From contig MU008176.1 in assembly GCA_010909165.1 (NCBI GenBank), positions 426,856 to 490,855 on the forward strand: a stretch of 64,000 nucleotides of DNA, written 5' to 3'. Shown piece after piece: positions 53,001-62,879 of this stretch. Numbering within the stretch: position 1 is the stretch's first letter; each line of letters begins with the position of its first letter. A model generated the notes under the pieces. That model searched no databases. It saw nothing but the letters and a program-made list of their open reading frames with translations, and was not told the DNA's origin. The DNA comes from Anthoceros angustus. Taxonomy: Eukaryota; Streptophyta; Anthocerotopsida; Anthocerotales; Anthocerotaceae. The translations under genes and the position numbers were made by a program.

Positions 53001-55520
53001 TGATAATAAGTCCACTTCAGGTTGAGGTGGGGGGACCCATACTGGCTCTAATGGCCGGCTCAACTTTATGGTCATAATAACTTCTGCTTCTACTTGATTC
53101 CATGCATTTTGTAGTGGAGTTGTAGGTGTTTGTTCTGTGCTGGGTTTATCTCCAGTTCCTTTAGGTGATTTAATATCCTTAGGTGATTTAGGTGACTTTA
53201 CTTCCTTTTCTTTTGCACCCTCGCCGGCTAATTTTCCCTTTTTACTTATTACTTCCTTTGTTTTAATTATATTCTCATCGTCATCAACAGGCTTTGACTT
53301 TGCTGTTACAACTCTTTCAGTTTGAGGAGGGCATAATGGCGGAGGTTCTTCAATTATAGGCTCAGGAAGTATAGGACATGTTATTGTAACTTCTGTGGCA
53401 CCTTCCCCAAGCAAACCTGACAAACCGTACATATCGAAGTTTCCATGATACCTTTGAAAAAAAGGATCCACTAGATCAGGTTGTTCGTCTTTAAGATATC
53501 TCGCAATTTCACCAGTATATTTCTTTTTCTTTTTCAAACTCAAAACTAGCTCATCTACTGCTTCCCCCGGTAAAAATCTTCGATAAGAAGCTCTCCCCCA
53601 TTTTAAGAATTTCTTTTTTCTCTCTAAAAGTAATTCTTCTTTTGTTTTCTCAACAACTTTTTGAGTATCTGAGTTTTTTCCATCTTTAGCATTTTTACTA
53701 ATATTTTCTTTTGCTCCTTCCTTTCCTATCCCTTTAATTTCTAAATCTCCTTCCTTCTTTTTGGTTTTCTCTCCTTTCTCCTTAACCTTACTAGACTCTT
53801 CCTTTTCTTTGGTTTTCTTTGAGTCTCCTGTCTCGTTATCGAGTTTGTTGCTGTTCATTCCAGGCTCTAGAGCTTGACTTTCAGCTAGCTTGGCTTCTTC
53901 AAGTAATTCAGGGAATAGGACTTGAGGTGGTGGGTCCATTTCAAGTGTATCAGTGATTGTTGTTATTCTGCACAACTCATTTCTTTCTTCTTGCTCAAGT
54001 CCTCTTAAGTTTTTCCACCATGCACCTGTAAATCCAGGAATATAAAAACCTAGCCTATAGTTGAAGGGATTAGCTCCTTGCTCAAAAAAATCGATGACTT
54101 TTGATGGAAGTGGTCGCACTTTAACATCAGAGATCTCCATAAAAACACCTTCTTCTTGATCGATTTTTGACAAAAGAGGGTAGCTCGTATGCAATGTGAC
54201 TTTTAGGCAAGCCCCTGGAAGCAAGCTAGGCTCTTGGGTTGCATCACTCTTCCCCTTCTTGGTTGATGATTTGTTGTCTTTTCCTTCTTTCCCTCCCTTC
54301 TCAGGTTTCTTCTCTGCTGGGTTTTTTGGAGCTGTACCTTTTTTTCCCTTTTTGGCACTTATTTCATCTGAACTAGACTCCACTATTAGCTCCAGTGGAC
54401 AAGCGAACTGCAAAGGATTTTGAGGGCTGCCTTCAGAATGTGTGTGAAAATGTAGAAGAGGGTTTAGATCTACTTTTGCCTTTGCAATTGCAACTTCGGA
54501 ACTACCATCATGTGATAATCTATAGAGTGTTATCACTACAGGTTCATGCATAAATGTGTGCCATAGCTTCCATTCACTAAATCTTTCAATTTCCCTGAAG
54601 ATTTATGAACTAAAGGTAAAGTTGTGCTATTGAACAACACAAAAACAATATAAGCAAGGATCACACAATGGGAACAAATAATCACCTGGCTACTCTCATC
54701 TCAAATGTTGCTGGTATAGGTGGTGGTGGTGGCTCCTCAACTTCTTTCACTTTCTTGTTTCCCTTCTTGTCATCTTTCTTGTCTTGGGTTTTCTTCCCCT
54801 CGTTTGGAGTATGTCCTTTGGTAGGCTCACTTTTCTTACTACCGGGAGTGCTTGGTGCAGATTGCACAAAAACCTCTCTACCGGGCATGATCTCTTCTTT
54901 CGGTGGAATATTGGGTGTAGAACCCTTTAAAGGCAGTAGCATCTAGATAACACTAAAGTACATGAATGTCAGATTTACACTAGGCTAATAGCTAAATAAA
55001 AACCAAATGTCTCACACAAATATTCACGTATATATCATCTTAGAACATAGGCTGAGTATTGTACTCGAAACGGAGGAATGTCAATTTCAGATGCGTCGAG
55101 CGACATCGGGCTTCTTGGTGTCTTCGGAGTTTTGGATGACTCAAGTTCGCTAGCCTCCTCCCCGGATGAGGAAGCCTGCTTCTCTCCTGGAAACTCAATG
55201 GAGACGGCTGCTCTAGATTTCGGCACATCGTCTCCTTCAAGATTCCACACTCCTTCTGCTGTAAGAACATCCAGCCTAATCAAACAAGGAGGAGTCGGGA
55301 CAATAGGCGGAGGCTTCGTGACATGTATTCGACAAGGAGGTCTATATCCATGATCTTCCGCGATGTAGGGCTTCCTAATTTCATCGAAGAAATCAAAAGA
55401 TGGATTTATGCCCACCGGGCCTCCTAATTGCAACGGCGGCACCTGGTTGAGATATTGAAAGTGGGCGACTTCTCTTTCTCGGATCGGATCCACCGGGTAG
55501 GATTTGGGAACTCTGGCCAT
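50074..55520 (-). CDS. Cilia- and flagella-associated protein 70 (CFAP70) homologue
   Basis: Minus-strand gene with about eleven exons. Exon 1 (from ATG 55520, or 55574 in frame) has MARVPKSYPVDPIREREV and a C2-like stretch; exon 2 (about 54942-54688) is Pro/Lys-rich. A long exon (about 54597-52813) is rich in Lys, Glu and Ser and contains KWGRASYRRFLPGEAVDEL. TPR exons follow (about 52716-52490, 52330-52248, 52096-51990, 51819-51620, 51558-51250, 51118-50900, 50812-50403, 50313-50074), with text such as WYSLGHLRYLEHRYEDSI and AYYEAINERPTNVTVRFKYG, ending at TAA. N-terminal C2-like plus C-terminal TPRs is the CFAP70 plan; the protein belongs to the axoneme central apparatus. In a plant it would act in motile sperm. 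The gene is far more AT-rich than its neighbours. Exon edges are approximate; the 51.2-51.5 kb exon is least sure. Confidence 0.83.
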
Positions 55521-55959
55521 TGTTGAGAACCGTCGATGCTCAGTTAAGCAGCGAGTAAAACTCTTGCCTCCCAAGATTCTTTCTCACGCCCATCCATATC
55601 ATCGTATGACTCGCATTTCCGCTAAATTCAGGCTGGAGAAACATGCATCTTTTCCATGTCGCTTTCTGCGCACCACTTCATAACTCCCATGTGGAACGAT
55701 AGTGCTTGTTCCCACACATGATGCCCACCAGAGTCATGCTTGGGGTGTGGCAAGTTCATCTCAACGGCAACTTCAGGCGGCTTCTTCTCTGACAATCAGC
55801 GTCTATAGGGCGGCATACAGGTGTGAAAATCAGCTTCGTTCATGACGCCTGGCGCAAACACAGAAATTTCTATCCATCCTCTGAGAACAACACTCTCTGA
55901 AAAACACCGATTGACGGAGCAAGCGCTATGCAACCGACAAGACGGTTCTGTTTAGTCGT

Positions 55960-56400
55960 CATCGAGCCCAGGTTTGAAGCTATGCCAATTCCTGGCTAGG
56001 GCAAGACCAGGGACGGTGCCCTAACAAGCCCTAAACACTACAACCTATCCGAAACAAGGTGTCATTCCTGGCCCAGGCCCCTGAGCCAGCCTTCTCAGGT
56101 GAACTCCCAACTGGCTGCCCGTAATCAGATTCGTATGAAACAAACAGACCAGAACAAGAGAAAGAACACAAATCAGAATGAAGACCTCGCTGGTGCTCAG
56201 ATACAAAATGGATTTAGGTTTCATCCAAGCCTTCCAGAAGGCTCTGCTTAACGAGATATAGCTCATCACTGCACCCCCCGCTCCTGACGCGACTCATCAA
56301 AGACCCCAAGGCAGTAATCACAGTGTTCTCCTACATGCAGGAACAATTTGCGTCACAAACCTGAAGCCCTCGCGGGCGGATCGGATCGACTTCAGGTAGG
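55960..56400. repeat. Duplicated module, copy 1 (other copy near 61000-61460)
   Basis: Shared text includes cttccagaaggctctgctta and acgagatatagctcatcactgca, with collinear flanks on both sides. On the plus strand both copies can end an open frame with AFQKALLNEI; the coding status is doubtful. The neighbouring lectin cluster lies between the copies. Confidence 0.75.
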
Positions 56401-56761
56401 TAGCAAGCTTCTGTAGCCTTTGGTAAGGGCACAAGGCGAGGACATTGTAAGGTGTAAGAATGTATTGTCTAACCTTTTCCTTTCAACCTTGCGACGTATC
56501 ACAATACTATGCCTCGACTGCTGTCTCAAAAGATGGATACAAGAAGCAAAGGATTGACAGCTTGTGCTACGGGAAATGCACTCAACAGTTCTTTGTATGG
56601 GACTAATCTGCAAAACTCCCTAAAGGATACAGCTAAAGAAACAATGAGAGAACAAGGGCAAGTACATCAAGGCACACAACAAGAGGATTCCGCTGCACAA
56701 TGTGTGAGTCTGCCTGCCTGCGTGCAAACCCGAACCTGCTGTGAGCAGGAACAACACCTTT

Positions 56762-57316
56762 TCAGAAGTTCACATCCGCTCCCTCCTCTGCATATCCCCA
56801 GAAGTCGTTGTCATCGTCGTTCGGCTTGGCAGACCTCTTGGCAGCGTCGTCGCCCTCCCGGGGCTGGAAGGGGCCGCGCCGGGGCTTCCTCCTGCGCGCA
56901 GCCTGCTTCCGTTTCACGATATCCTGCGGCGTCTCGAAGAAGCGGCGGCGGCGACACTCGGGAATGACTCCCGCCTGCATCACAGCCTTGCGGAAGCGGC
57001 GCACCACGCTGTCAGCTGGCTCGTCCTCCCCGCAGAACACCTGCGCGTTGTAGGCTCCCTTGAACCACATGAGGTTGGCGTGCTGCAGCGCGGGGCAGCT
57101 CACCACAGCCGCCGCGTCTGTGCTCCAGCTCAGAGCTCCTGTTGCTGCTGCTAGCGCCGAGTTCTCCCGGACTTGCATCATGAGCCGGCCATGGCCGGAG
57201 GTGGTGCTCACGCTCACGCTGCCGCTGCTTCCGGATGTGGAGGCGTCCGGGGAGCATCGCGGCGTGACGGCCACCCTCGGCAAGGGCCCCAACATGCTCG
57301 CCATCGCCAATGCCAT
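56762..57316 (-). CDS. Chloroplast 30S ribosomal protein bS21
   Basis: A single-exon frame of 184 aa. The first 60-70 residues are Ser/Thr/Ala-rich with few acidic residues, typical of a chloroplast transit peptide. The S21 domain follows: YNAQVFCGEDEPADSVVRRF, then RKAVMQAGVIPECRRRRFFE and TPQDIVKRKQAARRRKPRR. The protein binds the small plastid ribosomal subunit near the mRNA exit. The tail is unusual in being acidic (NDDDNDFWGYAEEGADVNF). The ATG at 57316 is the first in frame. The gene lies between the CFAP70 gene and the lectin cluster. Confidence 0.92.
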   Translation of the reverse strand: MALAMASMLGPLPRVAVTPRCSPDASTSGSSGSVSVSTTSGHGRLMMQVRENSALAAATGALSWSTDAAAVVSCPALQHANLMWFKGAYNAQVFCGEDEPADSVVRRFRKAVMQAGVIPECRRRRFFETPQDIVKRKQAARRRKPRRGPFQPREGDDAAKRSAKPNDDDNDFWGYAEEGADVNF

Positions 57317-58216
57317 CGCGCAACTGCACAGGGCCCTTCCGTCTTACGGGTTTAGTTTATTTACCGACTCCAATCCTGACTACCTAGGTGGTCGAAATTA
57401 TGTGCCTATTATGTACAAATCAGTGTTTCCGAAAACCCACATCGACCCCAGCTGGTATGCAAGGGCAAGCACTCAACCAAGCTCAAGGGCGTGGCGATTG
57501 CAGGGTTGGGACATATGCTGATGTTCACAGCTGGAAGGAAGTTCACGTTTCTGAATCGAGATTGGAAATTGGAATATAGATGTCTCTCAAAACATTTGCA
57601 GACTGCGACATGATTCTCAAAATTGGGAGCGTGCAGCACTGACCGGGAACCAAGAAGGAATCCAGACACTGTTCCTCCACCCAAAGGAACCGCTAGCACC
57701 CAAGCCGCTTTCCAACCAGCCGAGGAGATGGCAAAAGCAGCAATCTACACATGGAGCGAAGTGGCGAGGAAGACACCAGAAAATGGGGGCACTTTGCCCT
57801 AAAATGCTTCTCGGAACAGAAGGTCTAACCCTAATTTTTCCCGAGCTACTCGTGGTCTAGTCGGACTGAACAGGGTGACCAAACTGGTGGACGCAATCTC
57901 AGTTTCACGATCAACATCACGGGTTTGCGCTCAATAGTTTTGAATCAGCAGTTCATAGCTACGTTCGACAGGCACAGCAAGGAGGTTCTAAGATAGAGAA
58001 ATTCATGGAGCATGGAGAATATGGGGCGGGAAACGCAGCATCAAGCATGGATCAAGAGCTTGAGTCTTGGAAGACTGGCAGCTTCATACTCAGGTGAGTA
58101 GGTCACACTATCGATGGATTTAAGACAACCAGCTATAGTGACAGCTACACCGATTCTGGACGAGGGGACTGTCTAAGATCATGCACATTCAGCATTCAGT
58201 AGCTGTATACGTACAC
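57317..58216. other. Flank between bS21 and lectin cluster
   Basis: No gene is supported. It includes the downstream module of the first lectin unit, repeated at 59170-59500 and in part at 61570-61900. Confidence 0.5.
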
Positions 58217-58823
58217 TCACTGGTTGGTGGTTTGAGATGACCAGATGGCGTGTGTGGTCTGCGGGGAATACTCGTCTGCTGTGCAGTAGATCACGAAGTT
58301 CCCATCGTTCTGCACGATCGCTAGGAACACACAGCCTGGAGTGTAGTCACACAACACAGTACAAAGTGAGGGGGGGTTCCGAGCATGCACACGGTTCGTA
58401 ACCAGAGCAACAAAGGGTGAATCAAGCGCATCATTGACCTACCCTCAGTCTGGCTACCAGTCTGCGAGGAGTCTGTCGCCCAGATAAAGTTGTTGCTACA
58501 GTCGTAGATTGCAAACCGGCCATCAGTCTGCATTGTTGCATAGCAGTTTACCCCTCTCCCATCGGTCTGAGAACTCCACAGAGCGGCGATGTTCTTGCGC
58601 GGTTCGTACAGCACCAGATTACAGTCCCACTGCATCACCACCATGGACGTGTGGTCGTCACTGATCAGCAGACCGCCGGGGGACAGCTTATAAGTAGCTT
58701 CCACGATGCGCTGCTTTGGCCGTCTTCTGATGCTTCCACTTGCATAAGGATGTGGCGTGCTGTGGTTTCCGCCAGCAGCAGCAGAATCCAGGTTTGAGCA
58801 GTTGTAAGCCTGTTGGGAGCCAT
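58217..58823 (-). pseudogene. GNA-type mannose-binding lectin copy 1, frameshifted
   Basis: Exon 1 (58823-58443) and exon 2 (58320-58217) align with the intact lectin at 59536-60153. The lectin part has MQWDCNLVLY (intact mannose site), a degenerate second site (QTDGRFAIY) and VQNDGNFVIY (intact third site). A 4-base deletion between signal peptide and lectin domain, near 58690-58710, puts the leader in another frame, so ATG 58823 cannot express the lectin. The lectin frame is open further upstream without a signal peptide. About 21 bp carrying the TATA box of copy 2 are deleted. A short or truncated lectin cannot be excluded. Confidence 0.8.
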
Positions 58824-59535
58824 CGAGCTTGAGCAGGGTAGAACGGGTGCCTAGCTTTGTCTCTCCCCGTCTTCCGTCAAGATTGAAAACGGAGAAACCC
58901 AAGTCCTGCGACCCAAAGCTGTGGGGTTCCCTTGATATCGTCGGGAGCATATGCCTAACCAGCCATTTGCGTGTGCCTCCTCCTCAAGGCTCGGGTGTAG
59001 GTATTCAATGTATACGCAATCACACCAGGTGACAAATGGAACAGTCGATTATTGCCGGGAGCAGGCCTGCAGGCAGCGTAGCTGCTGCTTTTCACTTTCA
59101 CTCTTCTACATTCATTCTGTCCCTTCATTCTTGTTATTTTACAGAACTCGCAAGTTCTTGCACTTACTGAGGGGGTGCTGATGTTCACACTTGGAAGGAA
59201 ATGTTCACGTTTCGGAGTCCAGACGGGAATGTCCATATACCTCAGAACGTTTGCAAACTGCAGAATGATTCTCAAAATTGTAGAGTGCATCAGTTTGCCG
59301 ATCAAAACATCACGATCACGGGTCTGGGCTCAAAAGCTCACAACCTCATAACTATGTTAGACGGGCAGAGCAAGGAGGTTTAAAATAAGATAGAGACATT
59401 CATGGAGCATAGATAACATGGTGCTGCAAACGCAGCATCAAGCATGGATCAAGAGCTTGAGTCCTGGGGGACTAGCAGCTTCATACTCAGGTGACTCAGT
59501 AGCTGTAACATGAGCTTAACAATGCAGTGCACAGA

Positions 59536-60153
59536 TCACCGCTGATTAGCGGTACCAGTCGACCAGACGGGGTGTGTGGTCTGTTGGGAATACTCGGTAG
59601 CATCGCAGTAGATCACCAGGTTCGCATCGTCCTGCAGGATCGCTTCGAACAGACAGCCTGGAGTGCGTTTAGTCACACAACGCAGTCCATGAGAAGTGAG
59701 GGGAGGTTCCGAACATGCACGCGATGCGTAACCAGAGCAGCGTCGGGAGAATTAAGCACTTGACTTACCTTCAGCATTGCTGCCAGTCTGCAAGGAGTCC
59801 GTCGCCCAGATAAAGTTGTTGTTACCATCGTAGATTGCCAACCGGCCATCGGTCTGCATCGTTGCATAGCAGCTGTCCCCTTTCCCACTCGTCTGAGAAC
59901 TCCACAGAGCCGCGTAGCTCTTGCGCGGTTCGTACAACACCAGATTACAATCCCACTGCATCACCACCAGGTGTGTGTTGGCGTCATTGACCATCATAGC
60001 GCCGGGGAATAGCTTATAAGAAGCGTCCAGGGAAGATCTGCTGCATTGGCCGTCTGTCATTGCTTCCACTGAAGTAAGCAAGTGGCATGCTGTGGTTGCC
60101 GCCAGCAGCAGCAGAAGCCCAGTTTGCGCAGTCGTAAACCGGTTGTGAGCCAT
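59536..60153 (-). CDS. GNA-type mannose-binding lectin copy 2, intact
   Basis: Two exons, 60153-59769 and 59642-59536, encode 163 aa. Residues 1-31 form a signal peptide (TGLLLLLAATTACHLLTSVEA). The bulb-lectin (B-lectin) domain follows with three repeats: QWDCNLVLY and QDDANLVIY match the QxDxNxVxY mannose-binding consensus, whereas the middle QTDGRLAIY does not. LWSSQT, the paired Cys (CNL and CYATM) and FIWATDS are family hallmarks. It should be secreted and bind mannose-type glycans; such lectins commonly act in defence or storage. The intron position is shared with copies 1 and 3. It is the only one of the three with intact frames and TATA box. Confidence 0.92.
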
Positions 60154-60212
60154 GGAGCTTGTGCAAGGTAGAACGGATACCTGACTGTGTGTCTCTCCGT
60201 CTTCACTTCTCG

Positions 60213-60218
60213 TTTATA
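60213..60218 (-). promoter_or_regulatory. TATA box of lectin copy 2
   Basis: The minus strand reads actataaacg, 60 bp before the start codon, giving a plausible transcription start about 30 bp upstream of the ATG. Copy 3 has tatgaa at the equivalent site and copy 1 lacks the stretch. A CACGTG G-box core lies near 60393 in the same upstream module. Confidence 0.7.
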
Positions 60219-60596
60219 GTGCAGCAAGATTGAGAACGGAGAAACCCATGTCCTGCGACTCAGAGCTCTGGGGTCCCCTTGATGATATCGTCGGCAGCAT
60301 ATGCCTAGCCCATTTGCGTATGCTTCTTCCTCAAGGCTCGGGAGTAGGTATCTTATATATTCACACCAGGTAGCGATGGAACAGTCGATTGTTCACGTGA
60401 GCCTGCAGGCAGCGTAGCTGCTGCACATGCTTTCTGCCAAGCCAGTCCTCCCCATCTATTTAACGCTCAAAATCCATGGATATTGGTGAAGGCTGTGCCA
60501 GCGATGCACATAGCCTCTAGCAATACCCACGGGTTGTTCGAATTCCTCCTTGTCCCTCACCTTCGTTCCAAAATTCGTTCTTTTCGATTTTGTCAT

Positions 60597-60900
60597 TTTT
60601 GTGAAGGCCCGCCGGACCTTCGTTTTTGTGAAGGCCGGACCTTCGTCTTTGTTAAGGCCGGACCTTCGTCTTTGTGAAGGCCGGACCTTCGTTTTTGTGA
60701 AGGCCCTCTGAGGACCTTCGGTTTTGTGAAGGTCGTCTGAGGACCTTCGGTTTTGTGAAGGCCCCTCTGAGGACCTTCCCTTCGGTTTTGTGATGACACC
60801 TCTGAGGACCTTCGGGCACCTTCGTTTCTGTGAAGGCCTCTCATCACCGTTTTTGTGAAGGCCCCACACCACCGTTTTTGTGAAGGCCCCTCACCTTCGT
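60597..60900. repeat. Palindromic minisatellite, units about 22-33 bp
   Basis: About eleven units alternate ttttgtgaaggcc with (g)gaccttcg, some extended by ctctgag. The unit gaaggtc-gtctgag-gaccttc has perfect 7-bp inverted arms, so the array could form hairpins. Confidence 0.9.
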
Positions 60901-60959
60901 TATTTCCAATTTTGTGATCAGGACATAGCTTCTAGGTCAGGGCATTTGGACAGGTAAGA

Positions 60960-61460
60960 AATTCGAGGCATGGGTTGGGAATTGCTCCACCGAAAACCCT
61001 AAAGCCTCCGAGGCTACGACCTTACCTCCATGTTGTGAAATCTACCTCCTCACAGTCGGACAATTTTAATGGTTCAGGGGTTGCATCGGTGTGGCGATGC
61101 AGATCAGAAAAGAGGCGTACGACCTTCTGGTGGTTTCGGCTAGTTCGAAAACTGCGCAACAATCACCTACACACATACTAGAACCTGCACAAGCTTCTGA
61201 GCCAGCGTACTCAACGCACGCCTCACAGTTGTCTGAAACAAACAAACCAGAACAAAAACACAACCGTATGACTACCTCGCCGGTGCTCAGAAACAGAATG
61301 GATATGGTTTTCATCCCAGCCTTCCAGAAGGCTCTGCTTAACGAGATATAGCTCATCACTGCACCCCCAGACCGCGACAGGACTCAGCAAATACCCACAA
61401 GGCAAATCACACTCGTATCCCATGGGCAGGAACAATCTGTGGCGCCAACCTGAAGCCCTA
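60960..61460. repeat. Duplicated module, copy 2 (other copy 55960-56400)
   Basis: It matches the module near 56 kb through cttccagaaggctctgctta. A plus-strand open frame of 86 codons at 61091-61351 ends with FQKALLNEI, but there is no recognised domain and its equivalent in copy 1 is interrupted. Confidence 0.7.
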
Positions 61461-62189
61461 CCAGTCGCGACCGCAGTGTCGCCTGGCACAAGAGGAACAG
61501 CTGCCCAGACAATATGGAGGGCGCACTTCTAACACTGATCGTGTCATCCAGCGCCACCTCTCCGAGCTGAGATTTATACTCCTCTAACCCTAATTCTGTC
61601 TGGACCACCTAATAACCTAATCGAGGTCTTGTCCGTCTGCTTCCCTGCTGGTGAGGGTAAGCTGGATGCTTCCGCAAGCCCTTGGACAGGTGAGCTACCA
61701 GCGAACAATCTCAGTTCCTCAGGATCACGGGTGGCTCTCATTAGTTCAGCAGCTAGGTGATGGGTGACTACGTCTGACAGGCACAGGAATGAGGTTTCAA
61801 GATAGGTTGAGAAGCATTCATGGAGTGTAGCGAGCATGTAGCTGCAGACGCAGCGTCAGGTAAGAATCCAGAGCTACATTCCTGAAAGACTTGCAGTTTC
61901 AAATGACCAGGTGGGTGACATCGATGGATTGAACACACCAGCCATTATGACTGAAACCCTCCTTTTTTGGGGTAAGCAAGGATCGGTACTGCCCTAGCTG
62001 CCAGTCACATGCGTGTGAAGGAGGCATTGTCCAGAATCCTTGATTTGGTGAGATACATAGTTACAACGATTCAGGAGGATAAGGACATACAAGTCCAGGA
62101 GCTTGCACATCCAGAATTTAGTCGCTGTAACATACACAAGCTAATGGTAGATCACCCACTGCTGGTGTTAGATGATCAGGCGGCTGCAG

Positions 62190-62545
62190 AGGCAGGCTTG
62201 GAATACTCGCCAAAATCGCAGTAAATCACAAAATTTCCATAATTCTGCACGATCGCTTGGAACAAAATAGCAGGCTAGAGAAGTTTAGAGCACGAGAACT
62301 GCAACATCGGGAGGATTCATGCGCATGACTTACCCTCAGTCTGCAATGGAGTCCATCCCCCAGAGAAAGTTGGGGCTACCGTCTGGCGCAAACCGGCCAT
62401 CAGTCTTCATAGTTGCGTACCAACCACTTCCTTTCCCATTCGTCTGAGGTTGTGCTTTCACTGAAGTGAGCATGCGGCAGGTTGCGAGTGCCTGTAGCAG
62501 CAGCACAAGCCCAGTTTGAGCAGCTATAGGCCTGTTGTGAGCCAT
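62190..62545 (-). pseudogene. GNA-type lectin copy 3, deleted and frameshifted
   Basis: Exon 1 (62545 to about 62335) keeps the signal peptide (TGLVLLLQALATCRMLTS) but has lost about 50 residues carrying the first mannose site. It continues with WYATMKTDGRFA and then shifts frame before the donor, ending in SIAD and a stop. A remnant of exon 2 lies at about 62257-62190 (VQNYGNFVIYC, Asp of the mannose motif changed to Tyr). The equivalent of the TATA box reads tatgaa. Confidence 0.85.
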
Positions 62546-62689
62546 GGAGCTTGTGGAAGGTGAAAGGGGTATCTGTCTCTCTCCGTCTTCACGTCTTGTT
62601 CATAGTGCACCGAGATTGAGAACGGAGAACCCCATGTCCTGCGACTCATAAGCTTTGGGGTCTTGTATGGCATATGCTATCCTATCTGA

Positions 62690-62760
62690 CGTTGATATCA
62701 AAGATACTCACACCAGGTGGCATCTGACGTTGATATCAAAGATCCTCACACCAGGTGGCA
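62690..62760. repeat. Tandem duplication, about 38 bp x 2
   Basis: The unit tctgacgttgatatcaaaga plus a tcctcacaccaggtggca-like part occurs twice in the promoter of lectin copy 3. The caccaggt part also opens the shared upstream module of copies 1 and 2. Confidence 0.85.
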
Positions 62761-62879
62761 ATGGGACATTCCATTATTTTGGGCCTTCAAGTTGGCTGTG
62801 AATGAGCCTGCAGGCAGCATAGCTGCTGCTTTCACACTTGCAACCTTTCACAGTCATGCTGCCGAGCTGGTCCTTCTCA

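Noticed and set aside
60456-60872. A 138-codon minus-strand frame with repeated TKTKVRPSQKRR-like text
   Set aside because: It is a translation of the palindromic minisatellite, with no start context or homology.
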